Origin: Streptococcus sp. S784/96/1
Lineage (GTDB): Bacteria; Bacillota; Bacilli; Lactobacillales; Streptococcaceae
Assembly: GCF_902729355.1 (NCBI RefSeq)
Contig: NZ_CACVCC010000006.1
Location: forward strand, 1-64,000
Length of the DNA: 64,000 nt
Reading direction: 5' to 3'
Part shown: positions 26,295 to 36,072 of the stretch, in pieces
How positions within the stretch are numbered: the first letter of the stretch is position 1
Layout: each line of letters starts with the position of its first letter
Notes under the pieces: model-generated
Told to the model about the DNA's origin: nothing
Databases searched by the model: none
Seen by the model: only the letters and a program-made list of their open reading frames with translations
Translations under genes and position numbers: made by a program

Positions 26295-27800
26295 CTATTT
26301 AGCATGTGCTGCAGATTGATTACCTGCTTGGCGACCAAAGATGATAATATCGGCCACGGCATTACCACCGATACGGTTTTGTCCGTGGATACCACCTGTT
26401 ACTTCACCAGCGGCATAGAGACCTGGAATAGCTTTTCCTTCTTTATTTAACACTTCAGTGTTAGTGTTAATTTTCAAACCACCCATTGTGTGGTGAATAC
26501 CTGGTGACACTTTAATCGCATAGTATGGTGCTTCAGAAAGAGCATTGTCCATACCTGTTGTACGACCAAAGGCTGCATCTGATTTATCAGCTACGGCTTT
26601 ATTCCATGTGTCAAGTGTTGTTTTAAGTGTCGCACCATCAATGTCAATAGCTTTCGCTAAATCTTCGATTGTTTTTGCTTCCACAACAAGACCTTTTTCA
26701 ACATATTGGTTAATCGCTTTTACACGTCCACGAAGGGCATTATCAAAGATAACATAAGCATAGTTAGGATTGAGTCCATTAATCGCTGCAGAAACGTTAT
26801 CACGTGTTTCTAATTCATTAACAAAGCGCTCACCTTTTGAGTTTACAAGAATAGCACCTTCACCACGAACAGCTTCAGTGATAAGATATGCTGTTTTTTG
26901 TTCTACTGATGGGTGAATTTGAATTTGATCTAAATCAACAGTTGCTGCACCTTCAGATTCTGCAAGCGCAATACCATCACCTGTTGAACCTTCTTGGTTT
27001 GTTGAAACGTAACCTTTCAATTCTGGTTTGAATTTTGTGACCATGTCCATATTGGCACCAAAACCACCTGTTGCAAGGACTACAGACTTGGCTGTAACTG
27101 TTTTTTCTTTACCAGCAACTTTAACTTTAACGCCAGTTACTGCACCGTCTTTATCAGTTAATTCAGTTACATCAGCATTAACAAATGTAGGGATTTTACG
27201 CTCCGTAACGTTAGCATAAAGGCCATCCACAAGGTATTGACCTACTGCAGATCCGTCTGTTGGACGGTGTGTACGTGTAACGCTCATACCACCAGTTGTT
27301 GTGATATTATCAAGTGTGATTCCCATACCATCAAGCCAATCAATAGCTGACGCAGAATTATCAACAAAGTAACGAAGTAATTCCGTATCGTTTGTTCCTT
27401 TACCACCTTTAAGGCTCTCTTCATAGAACAAATCATTTTTATCTTCAATACCTTGTGCCTTTTGGAATTTTGTTTCAGAAGCGTTCATACCAGCAGATGA
27501 TTTGGACGTATTTCCTCCAATAACAGGCATTTTTTCAAAAATTGCTACGTTAGCTCCAGCATCCTTAGCTGAAATTGCTGCCGCCATACCAGCACCACCT
27601 GAACCAATAACAACGACATCGTAGCTATCTTTCAATTCTTTTGGATCTGTATAAGATTTTTCTGAAGCACCAGAAACGACTTCTTCTTTTTTAGCTTCAG
27701 TTGTTGTTTCTGTTTCTTTAGCAGCTTTTGATCCGCCACAAGCAACTAAAACCATCGCAAATAGACTTAGGAAAAAGCCTAAAACAAGTTTCTTTTTCAT
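26295..27800 (-). CDS. Secreted FAD-dependent fumarate-reductase-like lipoprotein (copy 1)
   Basis: 501 residues. A lipoprotein signal (KKKLVLGFFLSLFAMVLVAC, Cys21) is followed by a short linker with EEVVSGAS (about 40-46) and then a full FAD_binding_2 domain: DVVVIGSGGAGMAAA, GGNTSKSSAGMNAS, QIHPSV, RGEGAILVNSKGERF, HHTMGGL and GGIHGQNRIGGNA. The His, Arg and HHTMGG positions that hold a dicarboxylate in fumarate reductases are all present. It should reduce fumarate or a related enoate outside the membrane. There is no FMN_bind or cytochrome domain, so its electron donor is unknown. A TTG one codon upstream is an alternative start. Confidence 0.88.
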   Translation of the reverse strand: MKKKLVLGFFLSLFAMVLVACGGSKAAKETETTTEAKKEEVVSGASEKSYTDPKELKDSYDVVVIGSGGAGMAAAISAKDAGANVAIFEKMPVIGGNTSKSSAGMNASETKFQKAQGIEDKNDLFYEESLKGGKGTNDTELLRYFVDNSASAIDWLDGMGITLDNITTTGGMSVTRTHRPTDGSAVGQYLVDGLYANVTERKIPTFVNADVTELTDKDGAVTGVKVKVAGKEKTVTAKSVVLATGGFGANMDMVTKFKPELKGYVSTNQEGSTGDGIALAESEGAATVDLDQIQIHPSVEQKTAYLITEAVRGEGAILVNSKGERFVNELETRDNVSAAINGLNPNYAYVIFDNALRGRVKAINQYVEKGLVVEAKTIEDLAKAIDIDGATLKTTLDTWNKAVADKSDAAFGRTTGMDNALSEAPYYAIKVSPGIHHTMGGLKINTNTEVLNKEGKAIPGLYAAGEVTGGIHGQNRIGGNAVADIIIFGRQAGNQSAAHAK

Positions 27801-27846
27801 CAAATATAGACTCCTTTCAAAACTTTGTGATGAAACTTACAATACC

Positions 27847-27899
27847 ATTATAACCCAAAATCAAATTCTATGAAACCCCTTTTGTTCTTTTTTTCACAT
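27847..27899 (-). promoter_or_regulatory. Promoter region of reductase copy 1 with Rex-like element
   Basis: On the minus strand TATAAT stands at 27847-27852. Upstream, TTGTTCT-TTTT-TTCACAT (27882-27899) follows the 7-4-7 spacing of Rex boxes (TTGTGAA-N4-TTCACAA), with one good and one weak half. Confidence 0.4.
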
Positions 27900-28030
27900 T
27901 TATCTCAAACTAGTCTATCAAGTGCCCCTCACTATCTTATTAGCAAGGGCGAATATCATAATATTTAGATAAACTTTTGTAGTGGAAAATAAGATTTCAT
28001 AGCTAAAATTTCGTTCTATTTGGCTATCGT

Positions 28031-28062
28031 AAAACCCTCGCTAGGAACTAGCAAGGGCTTTA
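28031..28062 (-). terminator. Terminator after the second secreted reductase
   Basis: CCCTCGCTAG and CTAGCAAGGG form a 10-bp stem with one mismatch and a 3-base loop, followed on the minus strand by TTTTA. Confidence 0.75.
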
Positions 28063-28107
28063 TTTAAATAGAATTTATAATTGATATCTCGTCAAGAGAA
28101 GACATTA

Positions 28108-29625
28108 TTATTTTTTAGCAAATTCTGCTGCTTTTGTACCTGCTTGGCGACCAAAGATAACGATATCTGCTACGGCATTACCACCCATACGGTTGTTACC
28201 GTGAACACCTCCTGTAACTTCACCAGCAGCATATAGGCCTGGAATAGCTGAGCCATCTTCTTTCAATACTTCTGTGTTTGTATTGATTTTCAAACCACCC
28301 ATGGTGTGGTGAATACCTGGTGAGACTTTGATTGCATAGTATGGCGCTTTAGACATATCACGGTCCATACCTGTTTTACGACCAAATTCTGGGTCGTTTT
28401 TGTCTGCAACGTATTTGTTCCAGTTTTCAACTGTTGTTTTCAAGTTAGCGGCATCAACATCGATAGCTTTAGCTAATTCTTCAACAGTTTCAGCTTTGAC
28501 AGTCATACCTTTTTCTTCGTAAGTGTCAATTGATTTTGAATGTTCACGAAGTCCTTGGTCAAAGACAACATAAGCATATTGTTCTGGAAGTTTGTTGATT
28601 GCAGCAGAAACGTTATCACGTGTTTCCATTTCAGTGTAGAAACGTTTTCCTTGAGCGTTGACAAGAATAGCACCTTCACCACGAATAGCCTCAGAAACGA
28701 GGAATGGTTCTTTTCCTTCTTCTTGGTAAACGGTTGGGTGAATTTGAATTTGCTCTAATTGAACAGTTGCTGCACACAATTTTTTAGCAAGTTCAATACC
28801 ATCACCAGTTGCTCCTTCGTGGTTAGTTGTCACATAGCCTTTCAATTCAGACTTCAATTCTGTAATCATATCCATGTTAGCACCAAAACCACCAGCGGCG
28901 TCTACAACTGCTTTAGCTGAGATTGTTTTGCCTTTACCTTCAACAGTGACCTTGATACCTGCCGCAACACCATCTTTTTCAATGATTTCTGTAACATCTG
29001 CATTTACAAAGATTGGAATCTTATTTTCCACCAAGTTATTGTAAAGACCATTAACAAGGTAGCCACCTACTGCTGATCCATCTGCTGGACGGTGAATACG
29101 TGCTTTTGAGAAACCTCCTGAGAAACTGATATCGCTAAGTGTAATACCAATGCTATCCAACCAGTCAATAGCTTCTGCTGAGTTATCAACCATGTAACGA
29201 AGCAATTCTGGATCGTTGGTACCTTTACCACCTTTCAAACTTTCTTCATAGAAAAGATCATTTGTATCATCGATATTTTGTTCTTTTTGGAACTTGGTTT
29301 CAGAAGCGTTCATTCCTCCAGAAGATTTAGAGGTATTTCCCCCGATAACAGGCATTTTTTCAAAAATAGCAACGCTTGCGCCACCTTGTTTGGCAGCGAT
29401 GGCCGCAGACATTCCAGCACCACCTGAACCGATAACCACAACATCATAGCTGTCTTTTAATTCTTTAGGATTAGTGTATTCTTTAGCAGATGCACCTGAA
29501 ACCACTTCTTCTTTTTTAGCTTCTGTTCTTGTCTCAGCAGCCTTTTCAGACTTACCTCCACAAGCTACTAAAAACAAGGCAGCTAACAGGCTCATGACAA
29601 AGCCTAACCAATATTTCTTTTTCAT
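28108..29625 (-). CDS. Secreted FAD-dependent fumarate-reductase-like lipoprotein (copy 2)
   Basis: 505 residues, clearly a tandem paralog of the gene at 26295 along its full length. Lipobox Cys22 in LFLVACGG, the same EEVVSGAS just after the linker (about 39-46), FAD site VVIGSGGAGMSAA, QIHPTV, EAIRGEGAILVNAQGKRF, HHTMGGL and GGVHGNNRMGGNA. The active-site positions of dicarboxylate reductases are kept, so fumarate or a similar extracellular acceptor is likely. Each copy has its own terminator, and each has a promoter with a Rex-like element. A separate regulation or a different substrate is possible. Confidence 0.88.
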   Translation of the reverse strand: MKKKYWLGFVMSLLAALFLVACGGKSEKAAETRTEAKKEEVVSGASAKEYTNPKELKDSYDVVVIGSGGAGMSAAIAAKQGGASVAIFEKMPVIGGNTSKSSGGMNASETKFQKEQNIDDTNDLFYEESLKGGKGTNDPELLRYMVDNSAEAIDWLDSIGITLSDISFSGGFSKARIHRPADGSAVGGYLVNGLYNNLVENKIPIFVNADVTEIIEKDGVAAGIKVTVEGKGKTISAKAVVDAAGGFGANMDMITELKSELKGYVTTNHEGATGDGIELAKKLCAATVQLEQIQIHPTVYQEEGKEPFLVSEAIRGEGAILVNAQGKRFYTEMETRDNVSAAINKLPEQYAYVVFDQGLREHSKSIDTYEEKGMTVKAETVEELAKAIDVDAANLKTTVENWNKYVADKNDPEFGRKTGMDRDMSKAPYYAIKVSPGIHHTMGGLKINTNTEVLKEDGSAIPGLYAAGEVTGGVHGNNRMGGNAVADIVIFGRQAGTKAAEFAKK

Positions 29626-29666
29626 CTAAATTTCCTTTCTTATTTTTATAGATGAATACACTTACA

Positions 29667-29684
29667 TTGTATAATTTTTCACAA
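29667..29684. promoter_or_regulatory. Rex-like element at the promoter of reductase copy 2
   Basis: TTGTATA-ATTT-TTCACAA keeps the 7-4-7 spacing, with a perfect right half. It overlaps the probable -10 region (TATACA on the minus strand). A second TTCACAA half-site lies at about 29711-29717. Confidence 0.45.
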
Positions 29685-29734
29685 CTTTTAACAAGATTAT
29701 TTTAGACATTTTTCACAAACTTTTCTAAAAAAAC

Positions 29735-29766
29735 AAAAAAAGAACAACATTAGAGTTGCTCTAATA
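29735..29766 (-). terminator. Terminator after the PH-domain gene
   Basis: ATTAGAG-TTG-CTCTAAT stem. On the minus strand a run of seven T follows within a few bases. Confidence 0.65.
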
Positions 29767-29777
29767 ATAGATTTTAG

Positions 29778-30158
29778 TTATCTCAGTACAGCTTCTGCTA
29801 AGGCTTGTTGAATTTCCACAACATTACGGTCGCTCTTAAATTGTAAGATTTCTGCTGGTTCAACAGCGGATGAAATCCAAATTTTTAGCTCCGCATCTAA
29901 ATCAAAATGCCCTGATGTTTCAACCGTAAAACGTGAAATCGAACGGTAGGGAATAGACTTATAAGACGTTTTCTTCCCTGTCACGCCCTGCTTGTCTACC
30001 AAAATCAAGCGTTTCTCAGTAAAAACAATCAAGTCTCGGACCAAGGAGTAAGCCAAAGTGACCTGTTCACCAGGAATCAAAATATCCTCCAGCTGTCGTT
30101 CAACCTTATCGTTATCTTTTTGTGAAGCATTGCCAATCATTCCAGAAAAAATTCCCAT
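29778..30158 (-). CDS. Bacterial PH-domain protein (YvbH-like)
   Basis: 126 residues forming one bacterial pleckstrin-homology domain (bPH_1 type): GIFSGMIGNASQ at the start, SLVRDLIVFTEKRLILVDKQ (about 46-65), IPYRSISRFTVETSGHFDLD (about 77-96). Members are soluble and of unknown function. I start at the ATG at 30158, before GIFSG, in line with family members. The 10 extra codons of the longer frame look untranslated. Confidence 0.87.
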   Translation of the reverse strand: MGIFSGMIGNASQKDNDKVERQLEDILIPGEQVTLAYSLVRDLIVFTEKRLILVDKQGVTGKKTSYKSIPYRSISRFTVETSGHFDLDAELKIWISSAVEPAEILQFKSDRNVVEIQQALAEAVLR

Positions 30159-30284
30159 TTTAAAGTACTCTTCCCTTCTAACTTGCATATTTTAAAGTGT
30201 TTTCTATATTGTACCACATTTTAACTAAAATAATAAAAGTACCCTCTCAAATGATCAGATACTTTTGAAATCACAAGCACTAAA

Positions 30285-30602
30285 TTAGTCAACGGCCTTT
30301 TTTAAATGAAAACCTACACTTAATAGAGCTAAACCTAAATACACAAAGCGTAGCCACCCCTGACCTTGGCTAAGACCTAGAGAAAATAGGGAAAAACTTA
30401 TCACTACAGTAAAAATAGCTAAAATCATTTTAGCACTCGTTACTAAATTCTCTCTCTTTAGTGTTAATGCGTTATTGTTCATCGTGATCGTCACATCTGA
30501 AATCCTGTTCCAAGGAAGGTAGCGTAGGGCTAGTAGTCCTGGCACTAGGGGAATCAGCGACAACAAGAAATGATTTGATATTGGTTCAGAAATAGGAAAC
30601 AT
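30285..30602 (-). CDS. Small membrane protein, two to three helices
   Basis: 105 residues. The start at 30602 has GGAGG with 6 bases spacing. Helices lie at about 11-27, 58-77 and 84-100. Between them is a short polar stretch (TITMNNNALTLKRENLV). I do not recognise the family. It follows prfC and precedes the PH-domain gene on the same strand. A perfect cre match lies 49 bases upstream of the start. Confidence 0.72.
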   Translation of the reverse strand: MFPISEPISNHFLLSLIPLVPGLLALRYLPWNRISDVTITMNNNALTLKRENLVTSAKMILAIFTVVISFSLFSLGLSQGQGWLRFVYLGLALLSVGFHLKKAVD

Positions 30603-30650
30603 ATAATACCTCCTCAACTTTTGCCTCAAGTATAGCATATTCGGAAAAAA

Positions 30651-30666
30651 ATGCAAACGATTACAT
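30651..30666. promoter_or_regulatory. cre site
   Basis: ATGCAAACGATTACAT matches WTGNAANCGNWNNCWW at every fixed position. It lies between the prfC terminator and the small membrane protein gene, so CcpA probably controls the latter. Confidence 0.75.
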
Positions 30667-30678
30667 TTTTTAGCTAAG

Positions 30679-30706
30679 AAAAAAGCTAACTTGCGTCAGC
30701 TTTTTA
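30679..30706 (-). terminator. Terminator of prfC
   Basis: AAAAAGCTAAC and GTCAGCTTTTT pair with one mismatch over a short loop and flank T on both strands. Confidence 0.75.
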
Positions 30707-30711
30707 CATCA

Positions 30712-32256
30712 TTACATCTTCTCTTCTAATTCTACATCTGGGTACTTGTCCGCAAACCAACGAAGGGCAAAGTCATTTTCAAAGAGGAAGACAGGTTGGT
30801 CAAAGCGATCTTTAGCCAAGATATTTCGACTTGAACTCATGCGCTCATCAAGGTCTTCTGGCTTAATCCAACGCACGGTCTTTTTACCCATTGGGGTCAT
30901 AACGACTTCTGCATTGTACTCACCTTCCATACGGTGTTTGAAGACTTCAAATTGGAGTTGCCCAACCGCACCAAGCATGTACTCTCCTGTTTGGTAGTTC
31001 TTGTAGAGCTGGATAGCTCCTTCTTGCACCAATTGCTCAATTCCCTTGTGGAAAGATTTTTGTTTCATGACGTTCTTCGCAGCAACTTTCATGAAAATCT
31101 CTGGAGTAAAGGTTGGTAAGGGTTCAAATTCAAATTTATTCTTACCAACTGTTAAGGTATCACCAACTTGATACGTTCCTGTATCATAGACACCAATAAT
31201 GTCTCCAGCGACAGCATTTTCAACATTTTCACGAGACTCTGCCATGAACTGGGTCACGTTAGAGAGCTTCGCCCCCTTTCCTGTACGAGGTAGGTTAACT
31301 GCCATACCACGCTCAAATTCACCAGATACCACGCGCACAAAGGCAATACGGTCACGGTGACGAGGGTCCATATTGGCTTGGATTTTGAAGACAAAGCCTG
31401 AGAAGTCTTTGTCGAGCGGGTCAATCACTTCTCCCTCTGTGGTCTTATGTCCGTGAGGTTCTGGCGCAAATTCTAAGAAGGTATCAAGGAAAGTCTGTAC
31501 CCCAAAGTTAGTGAGGGCTGAGCCAAAGAAAACTGGTGTCAAATCACCATCTAAAATCGCCTGCTCAGAAAATTCATTTCCAGCTTCAGCGAGCAATTCA
31601 ATATCTTCTTTCACTTGCTCATAGAAAGGGTTGTTCGCAAAGAGTTGATCACCGTCTGACAAGTCTGCAAAACGCTCATCACCTTTGTAGAGTTCTAGAC
31701 GCTGATTATGCAAATCATAAAGGCCTTCAAAAGATTTTCCCATACCAATTGGCCAGTTCATTGGGTAGCTGGCAATGCCAAGCACTTCTTCCAATTCTTC
31801 AAGCAAATCAAGCGGCTCACGACCATCACGGTCTAATTTGTTAATGAAGGTAAAAACTGGAATGTTACGGTGTTTCACAACCTCAAAGAGTTTTTTGGTC
31901 TGTGCCTCGATACCTTTGGCAGAGTCAACGACCATGACAGCCGCATCCACCGCCATCAAGGTACGGTAAGTATCTTCTGAAAAGTCCTCGTGCCCTGGTG
32001 TGTCCAAAATATTAACACGCTTACCAGCATAGTCAAACTGCATTACAGATGAAGTTACCGAGATACCACGTTGTTTCTCAATATCCATCCAGTCAGACTT
32101 GGCAAAGTTTCCTGTTTTCTTTCCTTTAACCGTCCCAGCCTCACGAATCTCTCCACCAAAGTAGAGCAGTTGCTCAGTAATGGTTGTTTTACCTGCGTCT
32201 GGGTGGGAAATGATGGCAAAGGTACGGCGTTTTTTAATTTCGTCTTGTAAAGTCAT
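30712..32256 (-). CDS. prfC: Peptide chain release factor 3
   Basis: 514 residues, a translational GTPase: [15 protein letters not shown] (about 17-31), the [17 protein letters not shown]3 region, and [10 protein letters not shown] for G4. The domain layout and length fit RF3. It recycles RF1 and RF2 from the ribosome after peptide release. It is a single-gene unit ending in a hairpin. Confidence 0.97.
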   Translation of the reverse strand: MTLQDEIKKRRTFAIISHPDAGKTTITEQLLYFGGEIREAGTVKGKKTGNFAKSDWMDIEKQRGISVTSSVMQFDYAGKRVNILDTPGHEDFSEDTYRTLMAVDAAVMVVDSAKGIEAQTKKLFEVVKHRNIPVFTFINKLDRDGREPLDLLEELEEVLGIASYPMNWPIGMGKSFEGLYDLHNQRLELYKGDERFADLSDGDQLFANNPFYEQVKEDIELLAEAGNEFSEQAILDGDLTPVFFGSALTNFGVQTFLDTFLEFAPEPHGHKTTEGEVIDPLDKDFSGFVFKIQANMDPRHRDRIAFVRVVSGEFERGMAVNLPRTGKGAKLSNVTQFMAESRENVENAVAGDIIGVYDTGTYQVGDTLTVGKNKFEFEPLPTFTPEIFMKVAAKNVMKQKSFHKGIEQLVQEGAIQLYKNYQTGEYMLGAVGQLQFEVFKHRMEGEYNAEVVMTPMGKKTVRWIKPEDLDERMSSSRNILAKDRFDQPVFLFENDFALRWFADKYPDVELEEKM

Positions 32257-32529
32257 TTTTCTCTCACTTCTATTTCATTATGACATAGCAAAGCTACACT
32301 ATTATTTGTTCTGATAGTTTTTCTACATTCTACATTGGTTTTCTTTCTTTTAGGCGCACAAAAAGGCGTCATTAACATAATAACTTCTAATATTATAGCT
32401 GAAAAGTGGGCTTATTTCAATCCGAAAGAAAATTTTCTCTGTTACAAAAACTTCTCATTAGCTGATACTGTATGCCTCCCTTGTGGCCTATAACTTGATT
32501 TCCTTTCTCATTTGGCGTAAACTAAAACC

Positions 32530-33159
32530 ATGAAGATTAAAAAGCACTTAAACCCTGTTGCTGGGGAAAATACGTATTTGGTATCAAATGATGAGGCCCT
32601 CCTTGTCATTGATCCAGGAAGCGACACTCAAGGACTTCTTCAAGAGATTGACCAAATCAATAAACCTATTGCTGCTATTCTATTGACACATACGCATTAT
32701 GACCATATCATCAGTGTTGATGCCATAAGGGAGCAGTTCAACCGCCCTCCTGTTTATGTTCATCCACTCGAAGCGGATTGGTTGGGAAATCCTGCACTCA
32801 ATGGTTCTGCTAGACATCCCGATCTGGGAGATGTTATCATATCTCCTGCTGATGTTCTTTTTGAAAATGGCAGAGCTTATAACCTTTCAGGATTTAAGTT
32901 CCGAGTCTTACCAACACCCGGGCATTCTCATGGCAGTGTATCGCTTGTCTTTGATGAGGAAAATCTCGTTTTTTCAGGGGATGCTCTCTTTAAAGAAACC
33001 ATTGGAAGAACTGACCTGCCCACAGGTGACTTTGATACCTTGATAAACAGTATCAAGACACAATTACTGCCCCTCCCAAGTCGGTACGATGTCCATCCAG
33101 GCCATGGTTTTAATACGACAATCGGTCACGAAAAGACCTTTAATCCCTTTTTACAATAA
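32530..33159 (+). CDS. Metallo-beta-lactamase-fold hydrolase (glyoxalase II-like)
   Basis: 209 residues. The zinc site is complete: THTHYDH (about 56-62), the later His in PTPGHSHG, the Asp in FSGDALF, and the final His in VHPGHG. Small proteins of this type hydrolyse thioesters such as S-lactoylglutathione or related hydroxyacyl thiols. The substrate here is not known. It is a single plus-strand gene with a terminator shared with ftsX. Confidence 0.92.
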   Translation: MKIKKHLNPVAGENTYLVSNDEALLVIDPGSDTQGLLQEIDQINKPIAAILLTHTHYDHIISVDAIREQFNRPPVYVHPLEADWLGNPALNGSARHPDLGDVIISPADVLFENGRAYNLSGFKFRVLPTPGHSHGSVSLVFDEENLVFSGDALFKETIGRTDLPTGDFDTLINSIKTQLLPLPSRYDVHPGHGFNTTIGHEKTFNPFLQ

Positions 33160-33162
33160 TGA

Positions 33163-33190
33163 AAAAGCCTTCCAATCTGAAAGGCTTTTC
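33163..33190. terminator. Bidirectional terminator between the MBL gene and ftsX
   Basis: AAAAAGCCTT and AAGGCTTTTC pair with a T/A run on each side. The flanking genes converge on it. Confidence 0.8.
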
Positions 33191-33191
33191 T

Positions 33192-34121
33192 TTATACTTT
33201 AAGATAACGGCGAATAGAAAGAACTGACCCCATAGATCCAACTAAAATCCCTACAAGGAACAAAGCTCCAATAGCATAGTAGCTATACGGGTTAGGATCA
33301 TACATTGATAAATGCTCAATTGAGAGATTTTTCTGGAAACTGTTGTAAGCATACTGATATCCAATATAAAGAATAACAGCTGGAATAATTGTCCCCAGTA
33401 AACCAACCCATGCACCTTCCATGAAAAATGGTCCACGGATATAAGAATTTTTCGCTCCAACAAGTCGCATGATTTGAATCTCATGACGACGAGAAATAAT
33501 GGTAATACGAATAGTATTTGAAATCATAAAGAGGGCAACAAAGGCTAGCAATAAAATTGCTCCAAATCCCCAGACACGAATGAACGATGCCATTTTAAAG
33601 ATTTTTTCCGTATCAGCTTTACCGTAGTCAGCACGGTCAACTCCTTTAATTTTACTGATTTCTTCAGTTACTGAGGCAACTTCTTTAGGTGATGTTGTTT
33701 GAACAACATACACGTCAGAAAGTGGGTTGGCATCCCCATCAAACATTTTCCAAGCATCGCCCATGCGTTCTTGAAGTTTCTTTAATTCTTGTTCCTTGCT
33801 TGAGAAAGTTACCGTATCAACACCTTGAATCACTTCAATTGCTTTCTGGACAACCTGGTAATTCTCATTGGGAACCATTTGACCAACATCGTTTTTTACT
33901 TCCTTATCTTGATCATAGGTATCAACGCGAAGAAAAACATTTATTTGAATATTTTCTTCAATCCCACGCGCTAATTTTTCAGTATTTAACAGCACCGCTG
34001 CAAAAATTCCAACCAGTGTTAACGTAACTGTTACAGAAAAAACAGAGGCAATGGTCATGAGCCCATTACGTTTGAGGTTTTTGAATGCCTCCCACATATA
34101 GTGGAAAAATCGTCTAATCAT
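33192..34121 (-). CDS. ftsX: Cell division protein FtsX
   Basis: 309 residues with a cytoplasmic start, one helix (about 22-45), a large extracellular loop and three C-terminal helices with the FtsX-type RRHEIQIMRLVGAKNSYIRGPF. FtsEX drives the hydrolase PcsB at the streptococcal division site. I start at the ATG at 34121, which overlaps the end of ftsE by 8 bases. The longer reading adds 19 codons inside ftsE. Confidence 0.95.
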   Translation of the reverse strand: MIRRFFHYMWEAFKNLKRNGLMTIASVFSVTVTLTLVGIFAAVLLNTEKLARGIEENIQINVFLRVDTYDQDKEVKNDVGQMVPNENYQVVQKAIEVIQGVDTVTFSSKEQELKKLQERMGDAWKMFDGDANPLSDVYVVQTTSPKEVASVTEEISKIKGVDRADYGKADTEKIFKMASFIRVWGFGAILLLAFVALFMISNTIRITIISRRHEIQIMRLVGAKNSYIRGPFFMEGAWVGLLGTIIPAVILYIGYQYAYNSFQKNLSIEHLSMYDPNPYSYYAIGALFLVGILVGSMGSVLSIRRYLKV

Positions 34122-34806
34122 CGTATCCGTACTCTCCCTTCTCTTCGTCACGTACCACACGTCCACCTTCAATCGCAATCACGCGGTGGCGAAGGGTATT
34201 TACAATCTGACTATTGTGCGTCGCCATTAAAACTGTTGTTCCTTGCAGGTTAATTCGTTCAAGCAAATTCATAATCTCCCATGAATTTTCTGGATCCAAG
34301 TTTCCTGTTGGCTCGTCAGCAATAAGAAGTTTAGGATTGTTGACCAAAGCTCTAGCAATAGCAACACGTTGTTGTTCACCACCTGACAACTGATTAGGGA
34401 AAGAACGCATTTTATGTTTCAATCCAACTAAATCTAGAACTTCTGGGACACGTTTTTTAATGTTCCGAGGTTTTTCTCCAATAACTTCCATTGCATAAGC
34501 AACATTTTCAAAAACAGTTTTACGAGGAAGTAATTTATAATCTTGGAAAACAACACCTATAGAACGACGCAAAAAGGGAACATCTTTTTGACGAAGTTTC
34601 GTCAAATCGAATTCTCCCACTTTAATAGTGCCCTTTGTCGCTTTTTCTTCACGATAAAGCAATTTAATAAAAGATGACTTTCCTGCTCCTGACGGCCCAA
34701 CAATGTAGACAAACTCTCCTTGGTCTACATTGACTGTAATCTCACGAAGAGCAGTTGTTGAACGATGGTACTTTTTGGTAACATCGCGTAATTCAATCAA
34801 TGGCAT
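34114..34806 (-). CDS. ftsE: Cell division ATP-binding protein FtsE
   Basis: 230 residues, ABC ATPase with Walker A GPSGAGKSS (about 36-44), signature LSGGEQQR, Walker B LLIADEPTGNLD and the switch His in MATHNSQIV. It powers FtsX. The order prfB-ftsE-ftsX is the standard streptococcal one, and the gene overlaps ftsX. Confidence 0.97.
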   Translation of the reverse strand: MPLIELRDVTKKYHRSTTALREITVNVDQGEFVYIVGPSGAGKSSFIKLLYREEKATKGTIKVGEFDLTKLRQKDVPFLRRSIGVVFQDYKLLPRKTVFENVAYAMEVIGEKPRNIKKRVPEVLDLVGLKHKMRSFPNQLSGGEQQRVAIARALVNNPKLLIADEPTGNLDPENSWEIMNLLERINLQGTTVLMATHNSQIVNTLRHRVIAIEGGRVVRDEEKGEYGYDD

Positions 34807-34928
34807 TTAGCTTATTTCAAGAGTTTTAAAAGAACTCTTTTCCTTTCGACTTTATTTTCTTTAAAGATGATATAACCATATTATATGGCTCAGCAATGGA
34901 TTTTATGGATTAACGTTTTGCTCAAGTC

Positions 34929-36024
34929 TTAGTCAATCAACCATTTAAGATAGGCATCCATAAAGCCTTCAATATCTCCATCCATAACCTTATCAACTTG
35001 GGCGACTTCGTAACCTGTTCGGTGATCTTTGACCATGGTATATGGGGTGAAAACGTAGGAACGAATCTGACTTCCCCAAGTGATTTCACGTTTATCACCT
35101 TTAAGGGCGTTAACTTCTTCTGCCTTTTTCTCTTGCTCCATTTGGTAGAGCTTAGCTTGAAGCATTTTCATGGCACGATCACGGTTGCCATATTGGGTAC
35201 GGTCAACTGTTGAGGCAACGACAATGCCTGTCGGAATGTGGGTCAGACGTACACCAGTTGAAACCTTATTGACGTTCTGACCACCGGCACCACCTGAACG
35301 GAAGGTATCCATTTTAATATCATCATCACGGATTTCAACTTCAATCGTATCGTCCAACTCTGGCATAACTTCAACAGAGGTGAATGAGGTGTGGCGACGT
35401 TTTGCTGAATCAAATGGTGAAATACGTACCAAACGGTGCACACCCATTTCTGATTTCAAGAGACCATAAGCATTTGGACCTTCAAATGAAAGGGTCACTG
35501 ACTTGATACCAGCTTCATCTCCCGCTTGATAATCAAGTGTTTCAACTTTGAAGCCCTTGGCATTTCCATAACGGGTGTACATGCGCAAAAGCATGTCAGC
35601 CCAGTCCTGAGCTTCTGTCCCTCCTGACCCTGGATGGATTTCCAAAATCGCATTATTATGATCATATGGTCCAGACAAAAGTAAGGTCATTTCATAGCTG
35701 GTCATGATACCTTCTAACTTTTCAAGGGTTTCAACCAAATCATCATGAACACTCTCGTCTTCTTCCAACATTTCAAGATAGAGTTCTGTCTCATCAGAAA
35801 GTTCTTCCATATTATGGAAAGTCTCATAAGTGTTTTTAAGCTCGTTTAACTCTTGCGATGTCTTTTGAGCCGCAATATTGTCATTCCAAAAGTCAGGCTC
35901 CGTCATACGATTTTCAAGTAAGGCAATCTCTTCTTCTAACCTATCTAGGTCAAAGAGACCTCCTGAAGCTAGTCAACTTCTCTTTGTTTTCTACTATTTT
36001 TTGGCGAATTTCAGCCACTTCCAT
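34929..36024 (-). CDS. prfB: Peptide chain release factor 2 with programmed +1 frameshift
   Basis: Translation starts at the ATG at 36024 and reads 24 codons ending in CTT (35953-35955). An in-frame TGA follows (35950-35952). A +1 shift on CTTTGAC moves into the main frame, which ends at 34929, for about 364 residues in total. AGGAGG (35959-35964) lies 3 bases before CTT, the classic stimulator. The main frame has the anticodon-like SPF and the catalytic GGQ in [15 protein letters not shown]2 reads TGA and TAA, so low RF2 promotes its own synthesis. A naive gene call starting at 35906 would miss the first about 40 residues. Confidence 0.97.
35949..35964 (-). promoter_or_regulatory. prfB frameshift site
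   Basis: On the minus strand AGGAGG, then TCT, then CTT TGA C. The internal Shine-Dalgarno sequence, the slippery CTT and the poor-context TGA are all at the conserved spacing. Confidence 0.96.
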
Positions 36025-36072
36025 GGGTGTTCTCCATTTCTCTTATTCAATCCTATCTATTTTACCATAAAA

